Source: Amaurobius ferox (taxonomy: Eukaryota > Arthropoda > Arachnida > Araneae > Amaurobiidae). From it: a stretch of 64,000 bases of DNA. Both the position numbers and the translations under genes were made by a program. Positions within the stretch are counted from its first letter, which is position 1, and each line of letters begins with the position of its first letter. Location of the stretch: the NCBI GenBank assembly GCA_951213105.1, contig OX578146.1, positions 56,737,069 to 56,801,068 on the forward strand, in the 5' to 3' direction. Shown piece after piece: positions 10,717-22,310 of this stretch. The notes under the pieces were generated by a model. That model ran no database searches. It saw nothing but the letters and a program-made list of their open reading frames with translations, and had not been told where the DNA came from.

Positions 10717-12720
10717 CTTTGAATCATAAACCGCGTCAGGGCAACCCACAAGTAACTTAATCATAAAATGTTTAGTATTCTAAGTATGTTATAATTTTAA
10801 GTCTTCTCTAGTGTTTTAAATATATCTTTTAGTTCCAAATGGATTTGCTTTAATTCAATAAAATTTTCCTTATTATTAAAAGGATTTTAATTTTCTATTC
10901 CTTTTATATGTTTTTAAAATGTTTAATTAAATGCATTTATTGCTCAAAAACTGAACAAAATAATCTATAAATAAGAAATATTACGCTTTAGTTCCAGACT
11001 AACTGTCTTAAAGATTATTTCTTAATTCCTGCTTTAATTTCCTGTCCAGATACTTTCCTTTAAAATAACTTTCTGGCCCATTAAAGTAAAGAGGGCCCAT
11101 TCCCTTTTATTGGGGTTCTTTCTTCAGTGAGATATGGGTGTAATTTCAATGATGTCGGGGCGTGGTCTGACGTAATTGACGGAATGGCTAAAATTGCCCT
11201 AAATAAACAGAATCTGGATCGAAGGTAAACTCCAGCAAATAATACTTTCAATTACTGGCATTATTTGGAAAAGTAATTTTATGAAATGCTTAAGAAAGAT
11301 AAATTGAAATTTAATTATTGATAATTAGGTTTTATAAAGCAAATTTGCATATGTAAATGACAACATTTGAATATGTAGTAAGTTCTGGGACGTATTATTG
11401 ATATAAGGAAATCCTATTAGCATAACTGCTAGAACCGTTACACAAATTTCACACTACCAATATTTGCAACAAAGTTCAGTACAAACTAATCTAAAACTAT
11501 CCAGTGGATCCAGTTTATTTAGCTGAAATGATTTTGTGTGAAGAACATTTTGTAAAATTAAACTCCGGTAAAGTTCAATAAGTTTATTTGAAATTTTAAG
11601 TTTCATTTGTTTTGCTTACAGGCTTTTGAAAGTGCTTTAATCGCTAATTGTTTATAACTAGCTAGCACTTTTAGATTTCTCCAGATTTCATCTGTCTATT
11701 CTGACTATAAACATTATTTTGATACCTTACTAGGCGGTATATAAATTAAAATTATACAATATATATGGCAAAATTTTAGATTCAAGTATATGTATAAACT
11801 TGCTTGGCGGCACACAAATACGTACTTGAATACATATATTTCTACCTATTCTTTTCAAATCTCATCAACCATTAAACATTTTTAGAATCCCTATGTTAAT
11901 TTAAATTTCTGTTTTTTTAAACAAAACAAGATATATTGTGCCTATGTACCTTTATTTCACCAAAGAAGTAAATAGATTGAGCTGCAACAACTGCGACTTT
12001 TAAGTATTAACATTTTCCCACCCGTTGGAAAACGGATAAAAATACTAAAATATTTAAATTATAGCCACCATACTTCGAAAAAGAAAAATGTTTGACCCAA
12101 ATTGCAATTATATACATTTTTGGGATTTTCAAAGAGATATAAATCTTTGGTTATTGTCTAAAGCTGACACTTTTAGTTTTTGAGATATAAAGATTTCAAA
12201 CATGAAAAATGGAACATTTTCAATCTTCTTCAACTTAACAAAAGAAAATATAAGAGATTTTTCCCAGAATAAATGAATAAGAGATAAAAAAAATATTTAC
12301 ACATATATTTTTCGTTTAATATATTTATATCTATCCTTTATAGTTCGAAGATATTTCGAGTGGGAGTAAAAAAATTAATAGAAGCACTCTTTCTCACAGG
12401 CACTTTTAACATTTTTTCCAAAAGAAAAAGTTCAAATTACGAAAATGTTGAAATGATTTTATATATTCATAATCTGGACCTCATATCTGATAAAACAAGA
12501 AACATAATAAGTTTTAAAATATTTGGTTCGGAGGTATAAGCATCTAGAACCGTTCACATTTTTCGTAATGCTCAATTTCCGCCACAGAAACTGCAAACAT
12601 AGATGTTATCCACATCAAAATTGGGATAAATATATATTCAGGAATTCGATAGATCAAATCCAGCACTAAATAATTTAAAAGGGCTTCTTTTAATATAATA
12701 TATAGAGTTGTCATCCGCAG
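10717..12720. other. Intergenic, with one half of a paralogous pair
   Basis: No gene recognised. The segment near 11125-11290 is similar to 15975-16135 and is listed separately. The frame at 12544-12732 (minus, 62 residues) has no recognisable feature. Confidence 0.5.
11125..11290 (+). repeat. Paralogous segment H, copy 1
   Basis: Shares an ordered series of blocks with 15975-16135: GGTGTAATTTCAATGATGTC / GGTATAATTACAATGATATC, then a GGGG-GTGGTC block, then ATGGCTAAAATTGCCC / ATGGCTGAAATTGCCC, then similar sequence to about AAAGTAA. Neither copy has an open frame. It is an old dispersed repeat or a duplicated noncoding element. Confidence 0.65.
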
Positions 12721-14202
12721 TAATGGTTTCATGTTCAGACAGTATAAGTTGACAAGCCTAACGTTACAGCACCAGATCTAATAACCCAACTAGCCTAATT
12801 GTAATAGCGTCAGTTCAGATCGTTGCATGGAATTGAATTTATCTCTCTATCGCTTTTTCCTTTGACGAAATATCCAACTACAATGAAAAAATTATTTAAA
12901 CTATTGAAAAAAAACATATACTAATTACTACAAGCAGATTTAATGGTTTAACGTTCAGACCATATAAGCCGACAGACCTAATCCTTACAGCATCAGATCG
13001 CATAAGCCAATTAGTCTAATGGTTAGAGCGTCAATTCAGATCGTTGCGTGGAATTGAATGTCTATCTTTATCACCTCTTTTCTTTGACAAAATATCCAAC
13101 TACATTGTTAAAATTATTTAAACTATTGACAAAAAATGTATAACAATTAATACACCAAGATTTAATGATTTGATGTCCAGACCATATAAGCCGACAAGCT
13201 TAATCGTTATCACAGAAGATCTCATAAATCAACTAGCCTAATGGTTAGAGTGTCAATTCAGATTATTGCGTGGAATTAAATTTATCTCTATATCACATTT
13301 TTTCCTTGACAAAATATCCAACTACACTGTTAAAATTATTTAAACTATTGACAAAAAATCAATAACAATTAATTTACCAAGATTTAATGGTTTGACGTCC
13401 AGACTATATAAGCCGACAAGCTTAATCGTTATAACAGAAAATCTCATAAGCCAATTAGCCTAATAGTTAGAGTGTCAATTCAGATCGTTGCCTGGAATTT
13501 AATTTTTCTCTTTATCACCTCTTTTCTTTGACAAAATATCCAACTACACCGTTAAAATTCTTAAAATTAATTAAACTATTGACAAAAAATGCATAACAAT
13601 TACTGCACCAAGATTTAATGGTTTGATGTCCAGACCATATAAGCCGACAAGCTTAATCGTTATAACAGAAGATCTCATAAGTTAACTAGCCTAATGGTTA
13701 GAGCGTCAATTCAGATCGTTGCGTGGAATTGAATGTCTATCTTTATCACCTCTTTTCTTTGACAAAATATCCAACTACATTGTTAAAATTATTTAAACTA
13801 TTGACAAAAAATGTATAACAATTAATACACCAAGATTTAATGGTTTGACGTCTAGACCATATAAGCCGACAAGCTTAATCGTTATAATCTGAGATCTCAT
13901 AAGCCAACTAGCCTAAGGGTTAGAGAGTCAATTCAAATCGTTGCCTGGAATTTAATTTTTCTCTTTATCGCCTCTTTTCTTTGACAAATTATCCAACTAC
14001 ACAGTTTAAATTATTTAAACTATTGACAGAAACTGCATAAGAATTAATACACAGATATTTAACAGTTTGACGTTCAGACCATATAAGCCGATAAACCTAA
14101 TCTTTACAGCATCAGATCTCATAAGCCAACTAGCCAAATGGTTAGAGAGTCAATTCAGGTCGTTGCTTGGAATTAAATTTCTCTATTTATCACCTTTTTT
14201 TC
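12721..14202 (+). repeat. Satellite array, about 220-bp unit, seven copies
   Basis: Head-to-tail units start near 12721, 12941, 13163, 13385, 13616, 13838 and 14060, each opening with TTTAATGGTTTGACGTCCAG or a close variant. Spacing is 220-231 bp. Each unit carries AACTAGCCTAATGGTTAGAG, which fits a tRNA box A, and a weaker B-box-like GTGGAATTGAAT about 30 bases on. The anticodon arm does not fold properly, so these are tRNA-like and not tRNA genes. Units 2-6 are more alike than the edge units, as expected when unequal exchange homogenises a central block. Confidence 0.9.
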
Positions 14203-14290
14203 TTTGACAAAATATTCAACTTGATTTCCAACTTTGACAAAATATCCAACTTGATTTCCAACTTTGACAAAATATCCAGCTTGAATCCAG
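14203..14290 (+). repeat. 30-bp minisatellite, three units
   Basis: TTTGACAAAATATCCAACTT plus GATTTCCAAC occurs three times, at 14203, 14233 and 14263. It is an amplification of a piece of the last satellite unit and ends the array. Confidence 0.85.
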
Positions 14291-14527
14291 GATTTACATT
14301 AAAAACCGGAACGTTCTCCTTAGCTAATTAAATTTTTGGATTAACTTGCTGCAGTTTTTTTCTTATTCATTTTCCTTTGAGTTCTGTCAGCAGATTTAAA
14401 TTTATATTTAAAAAGTTTTTAACAATAAAAAGTGTTTTAACAAAAAACAGTGTTCGACATTCAAAACCAATTTTATTTCACAAACGTGTTGGCCAATGGA
14501 AAATGAAGAGGATAGAAAAGAAAATAA

Positions 14528-14719
14528 ATGTTGATTAAACAGAAAAAGGGTGAGAAGGTGACAAGCAGTCAAAGTCAAGAATCTTTGGAAAAAATTCGAA
14601 AAGAAAAGACCGAAGCTTATAGGCTGCAAATTGAGCAGGAAACTCTACAGCAATCTCAAATCCATCGCCAAATTAATAAAAATGACGCCAAATGGGAGAT
14701 AATGATTTGCAAATTCTGA
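14528..14719 (+). CDS. Small lysine/glutamine-rich reading frame, doubtful
   Basis: A 63-residue frame rich in Lys, Glu and Gln, with a stretch that could form a coiled coil (residues about 15-50). Its composition differs from the surrounding AT-rich noise. There is no recognised domain, splice signal or promoter, and a frame on the opposite strand overlaps it. It may be a fragment of a retroelement gag-like frame or chance. I would not annotate it as a gene without transcript support. Confidence 0.15.
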   Translation: MLIKQKKGEKVTSSQSQESLEKIRKEKTEAYRLQIEQETLQQSQIHRQINKNDAKWEIMICKF

Positions 14720-14969
14720 TTTCCATCTTATGACGGACATTCCTTCTAGTGTGTATATAATTTATATATCAGTTTTATTCACTCAGCAAAACAATTCAAG
14801 ACACAGTTATAGGTTAAGACCACTGATAATGCGTAATAGGGAAGATACAAATTGAATTAAAAAATAATTAATTGAAATAAATTATTATGTGTTCAACAAA
14901 AATAGGATTAAAGCAATTGATGATAAGCCGTAGCATGCATGTATGGGTGTGTGAACACATTATACATAC

Positions 14970-15503
14970 TGTAATGTCAGAAATGTAAAATATTAAAGAT
15001 TTGGAAGGATTAAGAGATGGAGCAAGGAATGCGGGCGGAATGAATATCCCCACGCTAAGCACATTGGCGGTAACATACAGGTGGCCCCATGTCTTACATA
15101 CCACGCCCCATGTCTACGGATCAGCCCTTATGTTTACATACCAGCACGTAGACCGTCCAACGGAAGGAAGGTATATATATGAGATCAAGCTGGGGGTCAA
15201 GAGAGTTGCTTGTTGCTCGGAGTTGATGAGAAGTTGGAGCCCAGTCAGTCTGTTGGAGTTGGACATGAATGTAGAGCAAGAGAGTATAGCAGTAATTTTA
15301 GATGTGTGTGTGATGAGTTCGGAGGCTCTGGTGTTGAAACAGTAGATGGTGAAAAACCCGGCGATTCTTCAGAGATGTGAAATATCTTATCAGGTACATT
15401 TTAAAATTATATGAGGATTTATTGAAAGGTGGTGTTTTAATAAAAAAGCTAATTAATGCGGCCCACCCAGTGTTCCAACCAAATATTACTGTCTGGCATT
15501 ACA
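14970..15503 (+). mobile_element. Probable solo LTR, 534 bp
   Basis: Begins TGTAATGTCAGA and ends TCTGGCATTACA, a 12-bp terminal inverted repeat with one mismatch and the TG...CA ends of LTRs. A TATA-like GGTATATATATGAG lies near 15168, and an AATAAA signal near 15440 sits 64 bases before the end, the expected order U3-TATA-R-polyA-U5. It is less AT-rich than its surroundings. I find no matching second LTR, primer site or clear target duplication. The 114-residue frame at 15001 lies within it and is probably incidental. Confidence 0.6.
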
Positions 15504-17400
15504 TATCGATAATTACTTAACTAAGTATCAGAATATCAGAAGAAGAATAATAGTAATTGTAAGATTAAAGGTTATGATTTAAAATTGATTATGTGTGCTA
15601 AATAAAATGTAGAATGTTCTAATTACCGTTATCTTAAATGTGAATGTCTATAAGATTATTATATTACCTAATCATCCGTTATGCAGAAAATAGGTGGGTT
15701 TTGCGGCCACTAAAGCAACATACTAACCCAAACTACTAATGGCTGTAGTTAATAAGTTAAATGATGTAGAGTACCCTTTTTTAATATAAGTAATTAACTA
15801 AATCACCACGACACAACAAACCAGTCGGCACACATACCATGCTATTTTTCATTTCTCGAGAATTTATAAACTTCACTTTTCTCATTGTTTCCTCTATTAT
15901 CCTGTTCTCATTTTCCTGGTAATGCCCTTCCCCATTACAGCAACGTTCTCTTTTATCGAGGCCACTTCCTTGCCGTGGTATTGGTATAATTACAATGATA
16001 TCGGGGAGTGGTCAGGCGCAATTTAGCAGATGGCTGAAATTGCCCCGATGACGGAAAATCAAATCGAGGGTGTCACTGAGTAGATGGTGCTTTTAATCAT
16101 TGGTATTGCTTGATAAAGTAAATTTTTGGAGTGCTAGTTTGAAACTTCAAAGGTGAAATTCGGATTAATGTTAATGATGTATTAGAAATATTATTGATAT
16201 TAACAGGAACTGCTCAAAGAAGATGTTTTCTCAGTTAAAAATATGATTTTAAGGCAGCAAGCAACAACGTTTGACCTATTTCGTTCCTTTCAATGATCTT
16301 CACCATCAGCTATCCGATAACTAAACAGGCAAAACCGCAAATGGCTGCGTGCTGCATATTTGTCTGCTTTTGTGGTGAACAAATAATGTGAATAAAATGT
16401 GGTGAATAATATGTGGTGCCACCATCTGTGATGAACCTATGAAATGGGCATCAGAGTTTGAATTTAAATATTATTTAGATCACATTGCACAAAACAGTAA
16501 TTCATAATTACAGAAACCGGCGATATAAACAGTTTTCAAAGCTTTTAAACCGATGCACAGATATGCCATTTACTGTACGACTTTTAACAAATGTTTGTCA
16601 CATTTTTATGTTGAGATGTTTAAATCTCGAAGTATTAGGTACAAATTGCTTATTTATATACCAAACGTTGCACTAAATTTAAAATTGGCACCATTTATAG
16701 TGTTTCACGTGCATATGTGGTGGTTTATGGAAAACAGAGTCTACTTGCTGGAAAGTTGAGATTAGAGCGTTTTTAAATACAATTTTTCAGGCTGTTTCTA
16801 AAAGTAACAAAACACGTCTCCGCGATAATTGAAACTCATCTTACAAATTTTGCATTATTAATCAAGAGAGAACATTAAAAAAGAGAAAAGGAGCTCAAAC
16901 ATGTTTGGGTTGACAGAAAAAATTTAATTTATCAGAATTTGCAACACGTAGAGCATGATGAAAACGTTTCTTGTAGTTGGTAAGCATGCGTTTACCTAAA
17001 TCCACTAGAAACTACAATTGCGTAGTTGGCTTTATAATGACTATATTCCACGTTTTCTCAGAAGAAAAATTACCGACTGCTGGAACCTTCTCTTACAAAC
17101 TACAATAAATTATGTCTAATTTGATTTAAGCAAGCGGTTTACACAAGTAAACATATGGTTTCCATACGTACATTTCCCATTCGGTCTGATGAAAATGAAG
17201 CTTTTGAAAATTTTAGCAACTCGCGATTAATGTTTACTAAAAACTGAACTATTAAATACTTAAGTTTGCAGACGCAAATGGAAATAAACTTAAACGCATC
17301 AAAATACCGCCCGTTCGAGGGATGATCATATTTTCATGTTTGGGTAAAGTTTCAAGACTGCCAATACGACAGGGCGGTTGCATATATATTTCTTATTTTT
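15504..17400. other. Intergenic, with second copy of segment H
   Basis: Segment H copy 2 lies at about 15975-16135. The frames at 16485-16759 are short and featureless. The rest is unassigned. Confidence 0.5.
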
Positions 17401-18174
17401 ACTTTCCCTGCAATACATGGTAATGTATAGGGAAAGTATTGGAATCATGTCGAAAATCGCAACTCGAGTTTTCGACGGATCTACACGTTTCGAGACCTCT
17501 AGAATACGAAAAAACTATTTTTAGCGTGACGTCTGTGTGTGTGTCTGTGTGTCGGTCTGTCTGTGTGTCTGTCTGTCTGTGCAGATTTTGTATCCACTTT
17601 AACTAAAAAACTAAGTGACCGAATTTCATAAAATTTGGTAGGTAAGTCACTTGTGCACGAATCTGGTGCTGATTAGTTTTGGGTATGACTCGGGTTAAAA
17701 GAACCCGCCTTTTGCTGCGAAATGGCCCGCAAAAGCTTGTATCCAATCTAACTGAAAAACTAATGGATCGAATTTCACAAAATTTGGTAGATAAGTCGCT
17801 TGTAGGCCACCCTGGTGCTGATTAGATTTTGGTATAATTCGAAAAAAAATAACCTGTCTCTTTTTGCAAAATGGCCCGCAAAAATCATCAAAATCTAAAC
17901 TTAAGAACTACTTATGCTCATATATAGCCATTAAATGCTTGTTTAATACGTAATTTTTAGCGAAGAGAAGAATAAGTCCAACCCCATTACACTAGGACTA
18001 GCCGTTCTCGAGATATTTTTGTTTTTCGTATTTTTCCTACACCATTTTTGAAAATAAGTCCAGTTTTCAAATGAGAACGAAAATTGAATTAAAAATTAAT
18101 TAAATTTAATTTAGATAAATAGAACGTGAGATAAGTCTGCAGGGAAAGTCATGTGCTGCCCACATCAGATTTTT
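17401..18174 (+). mobile_element. Family B repeat, copy 1 of a head-to-tail trio
   Basis: A unit of about 775 bp opening with ACTTTCCCTGCAATACATGG and its partner ATGTATAGGGAAAGT, which form a terminal hairpin. A (TGTC)n/(GT)n run follows at about 17525-17580. The inverted terminal motif TGCAGGGAAAGT returns at 18138-18149, followed by the tail CATGTGCTGCCCACATCAGA, which contains a 5-bp hairpin (ATGTG/CACAT). The next unit begins directly after TTTT. Inside, the block with ACCGAATTTCA and TTTGGTAG occurs twice, so the unit grew by internal duplication. It encodes no protein. Confidence 0.9.
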
Positions 18175-18968
18175 ACTTTCCCTGCAATACATGGTAATGT
18201 ATAGGGAAAGTATTGGAATCATGTCGAAAATCGCAACTCGAGTTTTGGACGGATCTACACGTTTCGAGACCTCTAGAATATGAAAAAACCATTTTTAGCG
18301 TGACGTCTGTGTGTGTGTCTGTCTGTCTGTGTGTCTGTGTGTCTGTCTGTCTGTGTGTCTGTCTGTCTGTCTGTGCAGATTTTGTATCCACTCTAACTAA
18401 AAAACTAATGGACCGAATTTCAAAACATTTGGTAGGTAAGTCACTTGTGAGCGAGTCTGGTGCTGTTTAGTTTTGGGTACGATTTGGAATAAAATACCCG
18501 CCTTTTTTTGCGAAATGGCCCGCAAAAGCTTGTATCCATTCTAACTGAAAAACTACTAGACCGAATTTCACAAAATTCGGTAGATGAGTCACTTGTGGGT
18601 TACCCCGGTACTGATTAGATTTTGGTACAATTCGGAAAAAAATAACCTACCTTTTTTTGCAAAATGGCCCGCAAAAATCGTCAAAATCTAAACTAAAGAA
18701 CTAGGTATACTCAAATATATCCATTAAATGCTCGTTTAATACGTGATTTTTAACGACGAAAATAATAAGACCAACCCCATTACACTAGAACTAGCCGTTC
18801 TCGAGATATTTTAGTTTTCCGTATTTTCTCTACGCCACCTTTGAAAATAAGTCCGGTTACCGAATGAGAACGAAAATTGAATTAAAAGTGAAATAAATTT
18901 AATTAAAATAAGGAGAACGTTAATATAAGTCTGCAGGGAAAGTTATGTGCTGCCCACATCAGATTTTT
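18175..18968 (+). mobile_element. Family B repeat, copy 2 of the trio
   Basis: Same unit as 17401-18174, joined head to tail with no spacer beyond a T run. The microsatellite is longer (18303-18377). The two overlapping frames here, rich in Cys-Val or Thr-Asp-Arg, are translations of the microsatellite. Confidence 0.9.
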
Positions 18969-18969
18969 T

Positions 18970-19747
18970 ACTTTCCCTGCAATACATGCTAATGTATAGG
19001 GAAAGTATTAGAATCATGTCGAAAATCGCAACTCGAGTTTTCGGTGGATCTACACGTTTCGATACCTCTAGAATACAAATAAACTACTTTTAGCGTGACG
19101 TCTGTCTGTGTGTCTGTTTCTCTGTGTGTCTGTGAAATCTATGTATCCACTCTAACTCAAAAAGTTATGGACCAAATTTCATAAAATTTCGTAGGCAAGT
19201 CGCTTGGGAATGACCCTGGTGCTGATTAGCTTTTGGTACAGTTCGTAAATACAGAACCCTCTTTTTTTTGCGATATAGCCCGTACAAATTGTATGTATCC
19301 ACTCTGGCTAAAAGACTAATTGGCCAAATTCACATAATTTAGTAGATAAGTTACTTGCACGATACTCTGGTGCTGATTATTATTCAGACAAGAACAACCT
19401 GCCTTTTTTTACGAAATGGCCCTCAAAAATTGCCAAAATCTAAAAAGAGCTACGTATGTTCATATATATCAATGAAATGCTTGTATTGTACGTAATTTTT
19501 GATGAGCAAAAGAATAAGAACAACTCTTTTACTCTAGGATTCACCGTTCTCGAGATATCTGAGATTTTTTGCATTTAGTTATGCCACTTGCAAATGTCCA
19601 AACAAATAAAAACAGAAATTGAATTAAAATTGCAAATTTAGTGTTATTTTGTGCAATTAAACTCAATTTAATGAATTATTAAAGAAATAAAGAAAATATG
19701 AATTTAAGTCTGCAGTGAAAGTCATGTGCTGCCCACATTAGATTTTT
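18970..19747 (+). mobile_element. Family B repeat, copy 3 of the trio
   Basis: The most diverged of the three tandem units. The opening hairpin, short microsatellite near 19100-19135, inverted motif TCTGCAGTGAAAGT and tail TGTGCTGCCCACATTAGATT are all present. Confidence 0.88.
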
Positions 19748-21302
19748 AAGTATTATATTACACCCAGAAGGTGAACGTATATAATAAAATAATGATAAAT
19801 CAATGGCATAAATCAATGGCTTCCTCATAGCTCTGATATTCCTTTTACCTGTGTGGTAAATTAATCTGCGGATGAACCGGGTGCTAGCGCGCCTTAGGCC
19901 TTGAAGCAGGCGCTACCAGGTCGCGGAAAGGAGCATGCTTTTGTAACCTGTTTCCAGACCCGTCAGCAACTGGGGGCAACAGCGTCTGTGGGTTGTCATC
20001 GCCCTGCCCTGTGAATGGTTCCGCCGACCCTTTCTCTCATGGCTGTGGCCTCACTGGGTTGCTGATATCTACCATTTCTTCCTCCCCTTGTAGTGACATA
20101 AACAAATACAATCTGTCAAATTGTCACGAGGAAAGGTATAATTTGTATCTGTGCTATTTATGTAGTTGGCACTCATTTAGGATTAGCAGAAGGTTCGTAA
20201 TTCCTTATCGCTCAATTACAAATTCTAAAACTAAGAAATGGGCTATTTGATGAAAGGCTGGTCTTGTATCGCTCGAAACAACTCTATCAATATAATGATA
20301 TAATGTCTGATTGTAACACCGGTAAGTATCTTGTTAGAGGCAGCATGGCTCTAAAACCGTTTTGTTTCATAAAAGAAAAATACTTATTTCTACTAACTTT
20401 TATTTCGTAGTATTTAATGCGTACTTGTGTTTCAAATGTTTTAAAAGATTTTACATTACGGCCAATTTTCTAACATGTATATACTGCGAACGATGATTTT
20501 TAATGCCTCATTGGGGCAGACCCAGACGAAACAGAAATGCACTTTTAAAAATGTTATCATTACTTAACTAAACAAAAACAAATCTCAAGTATTGTGAAGT
20601 GCTGTAATCTGTTTAGGAATGACAAGAATATGCACTTTCTTTTAGATGATATAGACTCTAAAGACATCAATAATTCATGTATTTTATTATTTGTTTCGTG
20701 TAAACAAAATAACTACTTTTCAACATTTCTACAACATTTCATCTTGATTCTGTGAAAACAATCGGACTTTTTTAAGCAATAATCCGAACAGCCATTCTAG
20801 ATTAATTCTCTACAGTATTTATGATGTAGGATTCTTCTATTTTGATGCTTCTATAATCCATAAAGCCGACTTCATCATATCTTCCTCAAATTATCCGTAT
20901 ATGACTGAAACGTAACGAAGAGTATATTGTAAAAAAGAAGTGTCTTGTCCAGTCATGAATAAAATTATTGTTCTCATTCTCCATGATATGACATTTCCGT
21001 AAGGTGACTTTTACAGAATAGGATTGAAATACTTCATTGATCACTCTTGAATGAAGCATTTTTGTAATAGACTACTAGAAGCTTTCCCGACTTGTTACAC
21101 TCATCGTCTCTCTTTTTGAAAGCGTTTACTTAACTCGTCACCACGACCGATGTTTGTCAGTCTGTTTTAACTTCATTGATAGCATTTATGGTATAATTTC
21201 TTGCGTCCTATAGAGCTGAAAAAATTAATATAGCTTAATCAATTTGAACATTTTAATCTATTAAAATTGGACTGATTCTTGAAACATAAAACTGACAATT
21301 TT
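19748..21302. other. Intergenic, with a GC-rich islet of unknown origin
   Basis: The segment 19860-20090 is clearly richer in G and C than the surroundings, with phrases such as CAGGCGCTACCAGGTCGCGG and CAACAGCGTCTGTGGGTTGT. It could be part of a non-LTR element, but I cannot identify it. An 85-residue frame at 19993-20250 overlaps it without a recognised domain. The rest is plain AT-rich sequence. Confidence 0.45.
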
Positions 21303-22056
21303 AGCATTCCCTGCAGTATATGGTAACGTATAGGGAAAGTATTTGAATCATGCCATTTCGACGGATCTACATGTTTCTAGACCTCTAGAATACGAAAAAA
21401 GTATTTTTGCCGTAATGTCTGTGTGTGTGTGTCTGTCTGTGTGTCTCTGTGTCTGTCTGTGCAGATTTTGTATCCACTCTAAACAAAAAACTAATGACCG
21501 AATTTCATAAAATTTGGTAGGTAAGTCACTTGTGGGCGAATTTGGTGCTGATTAGTTTGGGGCACGATTCGGGATAAAAGTACCCGCCTTTTTTTGCTAA
21601 ATAGCCCGCAAAAGCTTGTATCCACTCTAGCTGAAAAACTAATGGACCTAATTTTACAAAATTCGGTGGATAAGTCACTTGTGGGAGACTCTGGTGCTGA
21701 TTGGATTTTGGTACGATTGGAAAAAAAATAACCTGCCATTTTTTGCAAAATGGACCACAAAAATCGCCGAAATCTAAAGTAATAAACTACGTATGCTCAA
21801 ATATATCCATTAAATGCTTGTTTAATACGTAATTATAAACGTAGAAAAGAACGTAGACCAACCCCATTGTACTAGGACTAGCCGTTCTCGAGATATTTTA
21901 GTTATTTCGTATTTTCTCTACGCCACCTTTGAAAATAAGTCCAATTATCATCTGAAAACGAAAATTGAATTAAAAGTGGATTAAATTTAATTAAAATGTA
22001 GAGAACGTGAATATAAGTCTGCAGGAAAAGCCATGTGCTGCTTACATCTGATTTTT
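21303..22056 (+). mobile_element. Family B repeat, copy 4
   Basis: Plus-oriented unit with a slightly decayed opening (GCATTCCCTGCAGTATATGG), (GT/GTCT)n at about 21418-21462, and the end CTGCAGGAAAAGCCATGTGC. It faces copy 5 across a 254-bp spacer. Confidence 0.9.
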
Positions 22057-22310
22057 TATTTTATTTTTGAAAATTGTATGCAAAAATCCCCCTTCGTTCT
22101 ATGGAAATATATAGTCCCATCGATGTAAGATAGATCGTTGTAAGATCTCTCTCTCTCTCTCTCTTTATCGTATGATCGGTTGTGATGACAAAACAGGCAG
22201 ATAGACTAGCACAAAACAAAAGTAAATCCGATTTAAATCAAAGGAATGGAGATTGGTTTGGTCATCGTCCTCGCTTTAACTCTACATGGTAATAAATGCA
22301 TAAAAAAAAT
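22057..22310 (+). other. Spacer between inverted family B copies
   Basis: Unique-looking sequence with a (CT)n run at about 22146-22164. Its right half contains the candidate signal-peptide exon at 22246-22288. Confidence 0.5.
22246..22288 (+). CDS. Candidate first exon encoding a signal peptide (partial)
   Basis: Read directly: AAAGGAATGG gives a good start context. The frame runs MEIGLVIVLALTLH plus one base, then meets GTAATA, a plausible splice donor, giving a phase-1 junction. A short hydrophobic leader ending in a phase-1 intron is a common gene start for secreted arthropod proteins. Without splicing the frame stops 27 bases later. It sits in 250 bp of unique sequence trapped between two inverted family B copies. 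No downstream exon was identified, so the gene may continue past 23.85 kb, lie broken, or not exist. Chance is a real alternative for so short a frame. Confidence 0.28.

Noticed and set aside
12721..14202. Cluster of functional tRNA genes
   Set aside because: Box A is convincing, but the anticodon arm lacks the invariant T33 and a proper stem, and the T arm does not fold. A satellite explains the repetition.
15001..15345. 114-residue plus-strand protein
   Set aside because: The frame lies within the probable solo LTR and crosses its TATA region. No domain recognised.
18173..18470. Reading frames rich in Cys-Val or Thr-Asp-Arg-Gln, also at 22749-23102 and 23599-23995
   Set aside because: They are translations of the (TGTC)n/(GT)n microsatellite in family B and of the conserved flanks of the repeat.
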